Positions 9,149 to 18,063 of a DNA stretch of 64,000 bases are shown piece after piece. A model generated the notes under the pieces. It was not told where the DNA came from and did not search any database. It saw only the letters and a list, made by a program, of their open reading frames with translations. Where the stretch lies: NCBI GenBank assembly GCA_964638515.1, contig CAZWZL010000008.1, forward strand, positions 1 to 64,000. The letters are read 5' to 3'. Position numbers and translations under genes: made by a program. Every line of letters begins with the position of its first letter. Position 1 is the stretch's first letter. The stretch comes from CAYPGJ01 sp964638515. GTDB taxonomy: Bacteria > Planctomycetota > Phycisphaerae > Phycisphaerales > UBA1924.

Positions 9149-9253
9149 TTCCGAAGCGGTGCGCCGCCGACGCCACGCACCGTGTCGATCCGCCTGGTAC
9201 GGACAAGGCGATCGCATGTGCGGTAGCACGCGCCCGCGGAGCCGCACACGCCC

Positions 9254-11200
9254 TTATTTCCCCGGCGTGTACCAGATCGGTGAGGTGTAAGCGCGCTCCT
9301 GCAGCGTCATCGTCGTGTTCGGCAGCGGCGTCACGCCGAATCGCTGCGCGTCGTAGGCGGTCCACCTCGGAGTTGGAATCTCCAGCACTCGCGCGTAGTA
9401 GAACGCGCTCTGCTTCGCTTCAAACTCAGGATCGGTCCACACGGTGATCAGCTCCGGATCGCCGATCGTGTTGGTCCAGGTTGCGCTCGTGATGTCGACG
9501 GTGCTGCCCACGGGAGTCAGCTTGCCGTCGGCGCCGATCCGTCGCTTGTCGGCGTCGCCCCATACGACGTCGAACACGCGTTCGTGCAGTTCGCCCTTCG
9601 CGTCCATCCAGCCCTTGACGATCTGGATGCGGTCGAGATTGGCGCCGATGGGGTCTTTCATCGCCGCGACGAGGAAGGTCGGCGGCTTGCCCGCGGGCGC
9701 GGCGCTCAGATCGCCGCCCATCGGGACGCCCTTGGAATAGCCGACGGCGGCGGGGAGGCGACTGTGGGCATCTTCGGGCGTGTAGTCGAAGCCGCCGAAG
9801 AACCGGACGACGAGCCGCGTGCCGGTGGTGGCGTAGGTCTCGCGACGCTGCATGGCGTCCCAGATGGCCTCCCGCGTGTTCTCTGTCGCCCACACGGCGG
9901 CGTACCCGGACGCGGAGACTTCCCAGTCCATGACCGTGAGGCCGGTCTTGGGATGGTGTATGAAGGGCTTGCTGAGGCGCTCGGGCGAGGGCTCGGCCGA
10001 GGTGACCTTGCCGAAGAAGTTCTCCTCCTCTATGGCGGCGAGCCCAGTGTGAGCGTCGCTGCTGCCGACCATGCCGAACTTGTAGGGATTGACGCCGAGC
10101 TTCTGCTCAAGCCGGAGGCCGTTCTTGAGCGCGGCTCGCGCGTATTCGAATTGGAGCATGTCCTTGGTCTTGGCCTCGCTGACGTCGAGGTTGCCCTTGT
10201 CCCACGTCTCAAAGTCGGCGAATTCGTCGTTGGGTGAGAGGAATGGATGCGCCTCTGAGTCGCCCTTGGTCTGCGTGACCTCGTAGAGGCGCTCCCACTT
10301 CACTCTGGTTTGAGCGTACTCGCGATCGATCGCTTTGCCGAACGCCTCGACGATGGGGAACATGTTGCCGTTGCTGAGGTTTCCGTTGTGGGCGATCGCG
10401 AGCGCCCGGCCGCCGGTTTTTTCCTCATAGGCCGCGAGCCACTTCCAGAGGTCCTCAGGGTTGTCGCTGCCGAGCGGGCGCAAGGTCGTGTAGGGCTCCA
10501 TCTGCCCGGCCTTGTCGCCGCCGTCGCGAAAGATGACGTTGCGATGCAGATTCATGCTGTTGGTGTTGGAGGTCCACTCAAATCCGATGAAGGCGGTGAA
10601 TCGGCCGGGGTCGTTGAAGGCCTCGGCCGCGGCGATGGTTTCCTGCCATGCCCCGCGGTATGTCGTGGTGCCGGGAACGGGAAAGATGGACTTGGAGATT
10701 GAGTTGGTGGCGAATGCTCGGACGATTTCCATGGCGGCGTCCGCGCCCTGGCCCGAGTGGACCATGTTGTTCCAGCGGCGGCCCTGCTCGTCCGCCATAA
10801 TGCTCGGGTCTCCCTTGAGAACGAGAGGGAAGAATCCCATGCCGTCGGAGTGATCGGCCACGACAAGGAAGTCCAGCGGCCGGGAGAGGCGCACAGGCTG
10901 CCCGCTGGAGGCCGTGACCTCTTCGCCGCGGGCGAAGCGATAGGCGTCGCGCGGGGTGAACCGGCAGCCGGCGGCGCCGGCGTCCATGGAGAACCCAGTG
11001 TGCAGGTGGGTGTCGCCGAAGAGAGGGCGGTTGGGAAAGTTGCGCCCGGCGTAGGGGGAGTATGGCGGCTTGGACGGGAACACTCTTTCTGCGGCCGCCT
11101 TGTCGAGCATGCCCGCGTCGCCGGAGGATGCCTGAGCGATGGGCGAGCAGGGGATCGTGGTGACCCAAGCGGCGGCGATGATCAGTACGGCTCGGTGCAT
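9254..11200 (-). CDS. Secreted DUF3604 protein (PHP-like metal-binding fold)
   Basis: 648 residues. Start taken at 11200: GGAGGG lies five bases upstream and a signal peptide (MHRAVLIIAAAWVTT, cleavage near QASS) begins there. The ATG at 11242 overlaps a likely -10 box and is less likely. The mature part carries His/Asp clusters resembling a PHP phosphoesterase metal site: FGDTHLHTGFSMD, VVADHSDGMGF and GSSDAHTGL. DUF3604 proteins are widespread in marine bacteria and of unknown function. The signal peptide places it in periplasm or outside. It converges with the PP2C gene and is probably monocistronic. Confidence 0.85.
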   Translation of the reverse strand: MHRAVLIIAAAWVTTIPCSPIAQASSGDAGMLDKAAAERVFPSKPPYSPYAGRNFPNRPLFGDTHLHTGFSMDAGAAGCRFTPRDAYRFARGEEVTASSGQPVRLSRPLDFLVVADHSDGMGFFPLVLKGDPSIMADEQGRRWNNMVHSGQGADAAMEIVRAFATNSISKSIFPVPGTTTYRGAWQETIAAAEAFNDPGRFTAFIGFEWTSNTNSMNLHRNVIFRDGGDKAGQMEPYTTLRPLGSDNPEDLWKWLAAYEEKTGGRALAIAHNGNLSNGNMFPIVEAFGKAIDREYAQTRVKWERLYEVTQTKGDSEAHPFLSPNDEFADFETWDKGNLDVSEAKTKDMLQFEYARAALKNGLRLEQKLGVNPYKFGMVGSSDAHTGLAAIEEENFFGKVTSAEPSPERLSKPFIHHPKTGLTVMDWEVSASGYAAVWATENTREAIWDAMQRRETYATTGTRLVVRFFGGFDYTPEDAHSRLPAAVGYSKGVPMGGDLSAAPAGKPPTFLVAAMKDPIGANLDRIQIVKGWMDAKGELHERVFDVVWGDADKRRIGADGKLTPVGSTVDITSATWTNTIGDPELITVWTDPEFEAKQSAFYYARVLEIPTPRWTAYDAQRFGVTPLPNTTMTLQERAYTSPIWYTPGK

Positions 11201-11242
11201 ATGGCCCTCCGTGTTTCTGTGCTTCCAGGAAATCAGATGCAC

Positions 11243-11248
11243 AGTATA
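11243..11248 (-). promoter_or_regulatory. Candidate -10 element for the DUF3604 gene
   Basis: On the minus strand the hexamer TATACT differs by one base from the sigma-70 -10 consensus and stands about 43 bases before the chosen ATG at 11200. No good -35 is seen at 17 bases, so the call rests on the -10 alone. If real, transcription would start downstream of the alternative ATG at 11242 and exclude it. Confidence 0.35.
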
Positions 11249-11618
11249 TCGCGCGCGACACTCGAGTTGGCCTCACGGAGCCACGCTCGATGGTGCGGCG
11301 CCGAACCATGCCGGGGCTGAGAGAATCGCCGCGCCGCGCGCCATGAATGCGTGGCGCAAAGATTGCACGATTCCTGCTCCCCGAGTTCTGCTGGGATCAA
11401 CTTCGTGCGCAGCGCGACCTCGGCGCCGTGGGATTCCCCCCTCTCTCTCGTCAGCCGGATGGCCGTCACCCTAATCAGGCCCAAACTTGCAAACGCCGCG
11501 CGTCGGGAGACATGCAACCCGAAAGTGCTTTATCGTGTGGGGCAGGACGTTATCCCGCTTGCCTCACCTCGCTCGGCGACGATCCATCGTCACGAACGAC
11601 TCTCGCTGAAGGACGCTC
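11249..11618. other. Intergenic region, no gene found
   Basis: 370 bases between the divergent DUF3604 and patatin-like genes. Frames crossing it lack protein-like composition and convincing ribosome sites. No repeat, tRNA or strong hairpin was seen. It should hold the upstream control region of both genes. Confidence 0.4.
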
Positions 11619-12875
11619 ATGCCGAACACCCTCCGCTTTCCGTTCGCCCCGACCCATCTCATTGTCGGCGCCCGAGCCGCCGTCGCGACGTCCTGCGCCG
11701 TCGTCGTGCTCTCGTTGGCGGGTTGCGGCGGCCCCGCGCGACCGACGCTCACGCCCGAGCAGCTCGAGTCGCGCGCGGGTGAAGACATGTCCGAAATCGC
11801 GATGGCCACGCACGGCGCCGTTGAAAAGCTGATCGGTCGCATCTCCAAGAAGATGGCGAACGCGACGGACGAGCCGCCGACGCTCCAGATTCTCGCGATG
11901 TCAGGGGGCGGAGACTTCGGCGCCTTCGGCGCGGGATTCCTCGTCGGCTGGGGCGATTGCGCTGACGCGGCGTGGGTGCGTCCCGACTTCGATGTCGTTA
12001 CCGGAGTGAGCACGGGGGCGATGCTGGCGCCGTTCGCGTTCGTCGGCACCGACGAAGCGCTCCTTACGGTGGAAACGTTCTACAGAAACCCGAGGAAGGA
12101 CTGGATTCGCGAGCGCGGCCCGTTGTTCTTCCTCCCGTCGAACGCGTCATTCGCCACGATCCCGGGGCTGGAGCGCGATCTTCGCGCCACGATCAATCCG
12201 GCGTTAATCTCGCAGATGGCAGCGGCATCGAGAGCGGGGAAATCGCTGGGCATCAGCGCCACCGACCTTGATCTGGGTCGGCAGAAATTCTGGGAGGTCG
12301 GCGCGGAGGCCGAGGCGGCCGAGGCCAGCGGTGATGGCGACAGGGTTCACCGCATCATGCTTGCCTCCGCGGCCATTCCGGGCGTGTTTCCACCGGTGGC
12401 CATCGGATCATCGATCTACGGAGACGGGGGCGTCACAGCGAACATTCTCCTCCGATTGGACCCGCACCATCCGCAAGGCCTCGTCTCACGCTGGAGGACA
12501 GCGCATCCAGACAAGCCCCTGCCACGCGCCCGATACTGGATCATCATCAACAACCAGCTCAAGCACGTGCCGGAAACGGTGCAGGAGAAGTGGCCCGCGA
12601 TCATCGGCTCCAGCCTCGACACGGCCATTCGATCCGCGACGTTGGCCGAGGTTCGCTGGCTCGCGGCTCAGGCGGACTACGTGAACGCGCGGTTCGGCGC
12701 GGACATCGAGGTTCGCGTGGTCGCAATTCCGGACGCCTGGCGACCGCCGACGGAGGGCTCATTCGAGCGCGCGACCATGGACTCTCTGGCCACGCTGGGG
12801 CGCGAGATGGGGGCCGATCCGAGCTCGTGGACGTTGTGGACGGCGCCTCGAATCGAAGGAACAGCCAAGCGGTAG
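11619..12875 (+). CDS. Patatin-like phospholipase, predicted lipoprotein
   Basis: 418 residues. The N-terminus has a basic start, a hydrophobic stretch and a lipobox (LSLAGC), so the mature protein should be lipid-anchored. The patatin core is clear: glycine-rich oxyanion segment (LAMSGGGDFGAFGAGF), nucleophile elbow GVSTG with Ser131, and catalytic Asp269 in YGDGG, giving the Ser-Asp dyad of the family. It is likely to hydrolyse acyl esters of lipids at the membrane. The region after about residue 290 is less conserved and may define substrate. The DUF3300/DUF2950/porin genes follow on the same strand after a 169-base gap with its own candidate promoter. Confidence 0.88.
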   Translation: MPNTLRFPFAPTHLIVGARAAVATSCAVVVLSLAGCGGPARPTLTPEQLESRAGEDMSEIAMATHGAVEKLIGRISKKMANATDEPPTLQILAMSGGGDFGAFGAGFLVGWGDCADAAWVRPDFDVVTGVSTGAMLAPFAFVGTDEALLTVETFYRNPRKDWIRERGPLFFLPSNASFATIPGLERDLRATINPALISQMAAASRAGKSLGISATDLDLGRQKFWEVGAEAEAAEASGDGDRVHRIMLASAAIPGVFPPVAIGSSIYGDGGVTANILLRLDPHHPQGLVSRWRTAHPDKPLPRARYWIIINNQLKHVPETVQEKWPAIIGSSLDTAIRSATLAEVRWLAAQADYVNARFGADIEVRVVAIPDAWRPPTEGSFERATMDSLATLGREMGADPSSWTLWTAPRIEGTAKR

Positions 12876-12973
12876 GCCGCGCCTTCGGGCATTGACATCA
12901 CCGCATCGCGTCAGGGCGTTCGCGGCGCACGTGCACACTCTTATCCCCGCCATCGAAGGTTGCCAGGAATTGC

Positions 12974-13004
12974 TTGAACAAGTCCTCCCGTTCACGGGTA
13001 GAAT
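12974..13004 (+). promoter_or_regulatory. Candidate promoter for the DUF3300 gene
   Basis: TTGAAC at 12974-12979 and TAGAAT at 12999-13004 resemble -35 and -10 boxes, but the 19-base spacing is longer than optimal. The predicted transcript would start about 35 bases before the ATG at 13045, which has AGGGAG upstream. Confidence 0.3.
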
Positions 13005-13044
13005 TCGAACCGCTTCGATCGAAGTCGGAAAGGGAGTCCAGTCC

Positions 13045-14388
13045 ATGAAATCGCTGAGCGTTCTCCTGCTCTCGGGCGTTCTCTTCGCCGGGATCTCAAG
13101 CGCCGAGACATGCAGCCTGCCCGCGGACGACCAGCCCGCGACGGCAGCCCCGGCGGGATCATCACTGTCGCCCGAAGCGCTGGACCAGTTACTCGCGCCG
13201 ATCGCGCTGTACCCCGATGCGCTCATCGTGCAGATTCTCGAGTGCGCATCGAGCCCCTATCAGGTGTCCCAGGTCAGCGATTGGCTCGCGCAAAACCCGA
13301 CGCTTCGAGGCTCGGCGGCGCAGGACGCGGCGGGCGCACAGGGGTTCGATGCGTGCTTTGTCGCCATCGCTCTTTTCCCCGACGTCGTGCACATGATGGC
13401 GAAGCAGCCCGACTGGACCAAGCAACTCGGCCAGGCGTTCGAGAGCGACCATGACGGGGTGTTCGCGTCGATTCAGCGGCTGCGCCAGCAGGCGCAGGCC
13501 GTGGGGAATCTGCAGACATCCGAGCAGCAGCAGGTGCAGACCGTGACGGCGGACAACGGCCAGCAGGTCATCGTGATCCAGCCTGCAAATCCGCAGGTGG
13601 TCTATGTGCCGCAGTACAACCCGCAGGTCGTCTACACGCAGCCCGCGACTACGACAGTCGTACAGAGCGACTCCAGCGATGCGGTCGCGGCCGGCCTCAT
13701 CGGCTTTGCCGCGGGTGTGGTTGTGGGCGCGGCGATCGACGACGATGACCATTATTACTACGGCTACGGAGGCTGGGGCTACCACCAGCCGGTGCTCTAC
13801 AGCGGCGGTTGGAACAATTACTACCAGCACCGCGAGAACATGGCCAACGACTATTACGATCACCGCGAAAACATGGCGGAACAGCGGGGCGAGAATCAGG
13901 CGAATCGCCAATCCACCGCTTCGGACAATCAGGCCGCACGCCAGGACACCCGCGATTCCAATCGAGACACAGCTTCGCAGAACCGGTCCGACCGCCAAAC
14001 CTCCAGATCGGACACCCGCGCCTCGGCCAGTCAGGACCGGAGCGCCAATCAGTCCTCTCGCCAGGATGCCGCCGGGCAGGCCCGGGGCTCAGCGCAGACC
14101 AATCAAGCCAACCGACAGGCGGGCGCGGAGGGGAGAACGGGGCGATCCAACTACTCGTCACAAACAAATCGCTCGGCGTCCACGCGCGGCTCGTTCCAAA
14201 GCAACTCCTCGTCGTTCTCCCAGAGGTCCGGAACCAACTCCGGCGCGTTCTCGGGATACCAGCGGGGCTCTTCGGAGCGAGCATCGAGCTCTCGCGGCCA
14301 GAGCAGCCTGTCGAGGAGCGGCGGCGCGAACCGGAGCGGAGGCGGAAGAAGCGGCGGTGGAGGCCGGAGCGGAGGCGGTCGTCGTTGA
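13045..14388 (+). CDS. DUF3300 secreted protein with Asn/Gln/Arg/Ser-rich tail
   Basis: 447 residues from the ATG at 13045, where a signal peptide begins (MKSLSVLLLSGVLFAGISSA). Starts further upstream would bury it. Residues about 35-210 match DUF3300 (LLAPIALYPDALIVQILECA, later VVYVPQYNPQVVY). A Gly/Tyr/Asp-rich patch follows (DDDHYYYGYGGWGY). The last ~170 residues are low complexity: repeated HRENMA units, then Q/N/R/D/S-rich sequence, ending in Gly/Arg/Ser. The function of DUF3300 is unknown. The tail looks disordered and perhaps surface- or polyanion-binding. Its neighbour is DUF2950, a pairing seen in other bacteria, which suggests a joint role. Confidence 0.85.
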   Translation: MKSLSVLLLSGVLFAGISSAETCSLPADDQPATAAPAGSSLSPEALDQLLAPIALYPDALIVQILECASSPYQVSQVSDWLAQNPTLRGSAAQDAAGAQGFDACFVAIALFPDVVHMMAKQPDWTKQLGQAFESDHDGVFASIQRLRQQAQAVGNLQTSEQQQVQTVTADNGQQVIVIQPANPQVVYVPQYNPQVVYTQPATTTVVQSDSSDAVAAGLIGFAAGVVVGAAIDDDDHYYYGYGGWGYHQPVLYSGGWNNYYQHRENMANDYYDHRENMAEQRGENQANRQSTASDNQAARQDTRDSNRDTASQNRSDRQTSRSDTRASASQDRSANQSSRQDAAGQARGSAQTNQANRQAGAEGRTGRSNYSSQTNRSASTRGSFQSNSSSFSQRSGTNSGAFSGYQRGSSERASSSRGQSSLSRSGGANRSGGGRSGGGGRSGGGRR

Positions 14389-14444
14389 GAATCCCTCCCA
14401 CAGCCGTTCGTACATCCGCAATACACGTGAGCCGCTGAACCACC

Positions 14445-15419
14445 TTGGAAAACACCATGTTTACGATCAAAACGGCCCGATCGACTCCCATTCGGCGAGG
14501 CGCCTTGGCATCGATCATCATCGCGGGCGCCGCCTGTCTCACAGGGTGCGCCTCCGATTCTGCGGATTACAACAACCAGCAGGTGTTCCGGCAGCCGGAA
14601 CACGCCGTCACCGCGCTGGCCGATGCCGCGGCCGCGGGCGACGTTGCGGCTTTGGAAGCGCTGCTGGGATCGGATGCGCGCGAGGTGCTTTCTTCCGGCG
14701 ACCCCGTGGCTGATCGACGAGGCCGAGAGATCTTCGCAGCGGCCGTCAACGAGCGATGGTCGCTCGAACGGGTCGACGGCGATACGAAGGAACTCATCAT
14801 CGGGAATGAGCATTGGCCTTTTCCGATCCCCCTGACCAAGGACCGGCGCGGCTGGTGGTTCGACACGGCCGCCGGAAAGCAGGAAGTGCTCGCTCGACGG
14901 ATCGGTCGCAATGAACTCTCGGCCATTGGGGCGATGCACGCCTACGCGATCGCGCAGCGCGAATACGCCTCCGCAAGCCGAGACGGGAAACCCGCGGGCC
15001 GGTTCGCTCCAAAACTGAAGAGCGATCCGGGGATGCGCAACGGCCTGTACTGGCCGCAGGAAAGCCCGACCGACCCGCCGAGCCCCATCGGCCAGTTCGC
15101 CGCGCAAGCCGCCGCGGAAGGGTACAACTCGCGGGGAGAGGAAGGCGCCACCCCGTATCACGGATACTACTTCCGCATCCTCACCGCGCAGGGATCGCAC
15201 GCGCCGGGCGGCGCGGCCGAGTACATCGTGAACGGCGAGATGACCGGCGGGTTCGCGATGATCGCGTTCCCGGCGGAGTACGGGAACAGCGGAATCATGT
15301 CGTTCATGGTCGGGCCGGACGGCGTCATCTACGAAGCGGACCTCGGCCCGGATTCCGTGGCCGTCGGTTCAACAACGAAGTCGTTCGACCCCGACAGCGC
15401 GTGGAGCATTCTCGAGTAG
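14445..15419 (+). CDS. DUF2950 predicted lipoprotein
   Basis: 324 residues; ATG at 14457 (residue 5) is an equally good start. The hydrophobic N-terminus ends in a lipobox (CLTGC), so it is probably lipid-anchored. The body matches DUF2950, with segments such as GRNELSAIGAMHAYAIAQ, PYHGYYFRILTAQG and GIMSFMVGPDGVIYEADLG. Function is unknown. It follows the DUF3300 gene by 56 bases on the same strand, the arrangement these families usually show, and is probably co-transcribed with it. Confidence 0.85.
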   Translation: MENTMFTIKTARSTPIRRGALASIIIAGAACLTGCASDSADYNNQQVFRQPEHAVTALADAAAAGDVAALEALLGSDAREVLSSGDPVADRRGREIFAAAVNERWSLERVDGDTKELIIGNEHWPFPIPLTKDRRGWWFDTAAGKQEVLARRIGRNELSAIGAMHAYAIAQREYASASRDGKPAGRFAPKLKSDPGMRNGLYWPQESPTDPPSPIGQFAAQAAAEGYNSRGEEGATPYHGYYFRILTAQGSHAPGGAAEYIVNGEMTGGFAMIAFPAEYGNSGIMSFMVGPDGVIYEADLGPDSVAVGSTTKSFDPDSAWSILE

Positions 15420-15508
15420 CCTGGTCGTTGGACCACGGGACATCCGGATCAAGCACGCGATCTCGGACGGCATGAAGAACACGATCATTGACGCGACGGA
15501 GAACTCGC

Positions 15509-16924
15509 TTGAATCAGTCATCGCGAACTGCTCGTTCGACACTCTCGACGGCCGCACTCGCGGCGACGGCCTTGGCCGCTCCCCTGTCGGCGCAACCGGA
15601 CGGGTCACCCCCCCCACCACCCGCCGCGTCGACTCCGGCGCCCGTCCCCGCGGCGGATGCGGCGCCGCAAGGCCTGCTGCCAATCCCTGATTACTCGGGC
15701 GATATCTGGACACGTTCGTGGATGCTCGGCGACCTCAACGGCGCTCGAACGGATCTCGCCAACCGAGGCGTCCAGTTCGGAATCGACTGGAACAACACCA
15801 TGCAATCCGTCGTGGATGGCGGGCGCGATTCCAAGACCGCCTACGGCGGCACGATCGATTACAACCTCACCCTCGATCTGATGCGCATGAAACTGCTCCC
15901 CGGCGCCATGATCAAGCTCCGGGGCGAGTCGCGTTACGGCGAGTCTGTCAATGGCGACACGGGGTCATTCCTTCCGGCCAACCTCGATTTCTTCATGCCG
16001 CTCGATGATGCGCCGGACGCCGGCGTGCCCATCCTGCTCACCTCGTTCACCTACTTCCAGTTTCTCTCGGAAACGTTCGGCGTGTACGCCGGAAAGTTCG
16101 ACACCTTGGACGGCGACGGCAACGAGTTCGCATCAGGGCGAGGCCTGACGCAGTTCTCGAATCTGAACTTCGTTTTCAGTCCGGCTCCACTCCTGATCGT
16201 GCCGTACAGCACGCTCGGCGGAGGAATCATGTGGAAGCCGGCGCCCAACATCACGCTCAACTCAAGCGTGTTCAACACGACCGACAGCTCTACAACAAGC
16301 GGATTCGAAGACTTCGGCGACGGCTGGACCTGGGCCAGCGAGCTCGCGGTTCAATACCGGCTTGGGTCGCTCCCGGGCGGCTTCAACGTCGGCGGGTCAT
16401 TCGCCTGGGACAACAGTTTCCTGAGAATAGGACGCCGCTTTGTGTTTCAGCCCGGCGAGGGCATTACGCTCACCCCGACCGAAAGCGAGTCTTGGGCCAT
16501 GTACGCGAGCGCCTGGCAGTACCTCGTGGCCGAGGAGCCCGCCGAGGGAGGCGATGCGCCGCTGAACACACAGGATGGCAAGCCGGACCGCAAGGGCTTC
16601 GGTCTGTTCGCTCGCATCGGCTTCGCCGACAAGGACACCAACCCGGTTGATTTCTCGATGAGCGCGGGTGTCGGCGGCCGAGGCGTCGTTCCGGGGCGCG
16701 ACGACGACATCTTCGGCGTTGGCTACTTCCGCAACGAATTCCAAACCCGCCGCCTCACCACGCTGCTCGGCGCTCGTGACGTGGCGCAGGGATTCGAAGC
16801 GTTCTACAACATCGCGATCACGCCGGCCGCGGGGCTCACGCTGTCCGCGCAGGTCGTCGAGCCCGGACGCACCACGCTCGACACCGCCGTCGTGCTTGGC
16901 GCCCGGTTGCTCGTTCGATTCTGA
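15509..16924 (+). CDS. OprB-type carbohydrate-selective porin
   Basis: About 471 residues from a TTG start at 15509, which has GGAG at good spacing. Another TTG at 15488 would add seven residues. No ATG fits. The signal peptide (TAALAATALAAPLSAQ) is followed by a Pro/Ala-rich linker. The mature chain matches OprB porins: early WMLGDLNGARTDLANRGV, repeated amphipathic beta segments, and a terminal strand ending in LLVRF, with the C-terminal aromatic residue needed for BAM insertion. It should form a 16-strand outer-membrane channel for sugars or other small solutes. It follows DUF3300/DUF2950 by 89 bases. Confidence 0.85.
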   Translation: MNQSSRTARSTLSTAALAATALAAPLSAQPDGSPPPPPAASTPAPVPAADAAPQGLLPIPDYSGDIWTRSWMLGDLNGARTDLANRGVQFGIDWNNTMQSVVDGGRDSKTAYGGTIDYNLTLDLMRMKLLPGAMIKLRGESRYGESVNGDTGSFLPANLDFFMPLDDAPDAGVPILLTSFTYFQFLSETFGVYAGKFDTLDGDGNEFASGRGLTQFSNLNFVFSPAPLLIVPYSTLGGGIMWKPAPNITLNSSVFNTTDSSTTSGFEDFGDGWTWASELAVQYRLGSLPGGFNVGGSFAWDNSFLRIGRRFVFQPGEGITLTPTESESWAMYASAWQYLVAEEPAEGGDAPLNTQDGKPDRKGFGLFARIGFADKDTNPVDFSMSAGVGGRGVVPGRDDDIFGVGYFRNEFQTRRLTTLLGARDVAQGFEAFYNIAITPAAGLTLSAQVVEPGRTTLDTAVVLGARLLVRF

Positions 16925-16951
16925 CCGTCCTCGCATTCGAGGCCGCACAGC

Positions 16952-17422
16952 ATGACGCCCACCCCGGAGCAACTCGCGCGCGCCCTCATCTCGTCGCAGC
17001 GAACCATGGTGCTCGGGACCGGGGACCCCGACCCGTGGACCGCGCCGGTGTTCTACGTCCACCACACCGGGCGATTCTGCTTCTTCTCAAGCCCCACGAG
17101 CCGCCACATCGCGGCGATCGAGCTCACCGGCCGCTGCGCCGCCGCCATCTTCCGCGACAGCGACGACTGGACCGAGATCGAAGGCCTGCAGATGAGCGGA
17201 CGCATCGCGCAGCTCGACGAAGCATCCGACGCGATGGCGGTCTTTTCCGCGTACGTCGAGCGATTCCAGACCGTCAATACGTTCTTCGACGGCGCGTTCG
17301 GGCTCGACGAGTTCGCGGCCCGCTTCCGCAGCCATCTCTACGCCTTCACTCCGGACAAGGCGATCTACACCAACAACAAGGCGGGATTCGGAACGCGGAC
17401 CGAGATTCAGCTCTCGATCTGA
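16952..17422 (+). CDS. Pyridoxamine 5'-phosphate oxidase-like flavin-binding protein
   Basis: 156 residues with the split-barrel pattern of PNPOx-like/YhbP proteins: MVLGTGDPDPWTAPVFYVHH near the start, then FCFFSSPTSRHIAAIE (phosphate-binding part), then QMSGRIAQLDE. These proteins bind FMN or a related cofactor in the cytosol. The true substrate is usually unknown, and a role in pyridoxal synthesis should not be assumed. It begins 27 bases after the porin gene and overlaps the convergent ubiX gene by 16 bases. Confidence 0.78.
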   Translation: MTPTPEQLARALISSQRTMVLGTGDPDPWTAPVFYVHHTGRFCFFSSPTSRHIAAIELTGRCAAAIFRDSDDWTEIEGLQMSGRIAQLDEASDAMAVFSAYVERFQTVNTFFDGAFGLDEFAARFRSHLYAFTPDKAIYTNNKAGFGTRTEIQLSI

Positions 17423-18036
17423 CCCTCCCCGCGGACCGGCTCGGTTGAGGCGGTCGTGGCCCTCGCAGCGCGTGGCTCCCCCCACCGTCGAAACAACCGA
17501 TGATCGATCTCGAAGTAATCAAACACCTTTCCGATCGACTGATCCACGATGTCCTCGATCGTGGTCGGCCGGTGGTAGAACGCCGGCATGGGAGGGATGA
17601 GATGCGCCCCGGCATCCGCGGCCCTCACCATCAGCTCCAGATGGCCCTTGTGCAGCGGCGTCTCGCGCACCATGAGCGCTAACTTTCGCTTCTCCTTCAG
17701 GCACACGTCCGCGGCCCTTGTCAGCAGATTGTCCGCGTACGAATGCGCGATGCCCGACAGACTCTTGATGCTGCACGGGATCACCATCATGCCATCGGAT
17801 TTGAACGACCCCGAAGCGATCGACGCCGCGAGATTGTCCGGTCGGTGCGCGACATCCGCCATGGCCGCGACCACGTCCGGATCGAACGTCGTCTCGGCCC
17901 GCACATTCACCCGCCCACCCTCCGTGAGGATGAGGTGCGTCTCAATGCCTCCTATCGCGCGAAGGTGCATGAGCGCCCGCACGCCATAGATGACGCCCGA
18001 CGCCCCAGTGATTCCTACGATGATGCGCCGGGACAT
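17407..18036 (-). CDS. ubiX: UbiX-type flavin prenyltransferase
   Basis: 209 residues. The Rossmann start GITGASGVIYG binds FMN. CSIKSLSGIAHSYADNLL matches the UbiX signature (usually CSMKTLA), and RETPLH and PMPAFYHRP are the late conserved segments. UbiX prenylates FMN to make prFMN, the cofactor of UbiD-type decarboxylases. No ubiD lies in this window, so the partner must be elsewhere. It follows the acyl-CoA dehydrogenase gene by 27 bases on the same strand, with GGAG before the ATG, suggesting co-transcription. The C-terminal 20 residues are an unconserved tail overlapping the PNPOx-like gene. Confidence 0.92.
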   Translation of the reverse strand: MSRRIIVGITGASGVIYGVRALMHLRAIGGIETHLILTEGGRVNVRAETTFDPDVVAAMADVAHRPDNLAASIASGSFKSDGMMVIPCSIKSLSGIAHSYADNLLTRAADVCLKEKRKLALMVRETPLHKGHLELMVRAADAGAHLIPPMPAFYHRPTTIEDIVDQSIGKVFDYFEIDHRLFRRWGEPRAARATTASTEPVRGEGQIES

Positions 18037-18063
18037 GCCTGATCTCCGCCTGGAGCGTCACGC

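Noticed and set aside
13000..13020. tRNA-like T-loop string (ttcgaacc) near 13005
   Set aside because: No matching acceptor or anticodon arms in either orientation.
13870..14385. Repetitive Q/N/R/S-coding stretch considered as a DNA repeat array or CRISPR
   Set aside because: Units are not identical at DNA level and have no regular spacers; it is a low-complexity protein tail.
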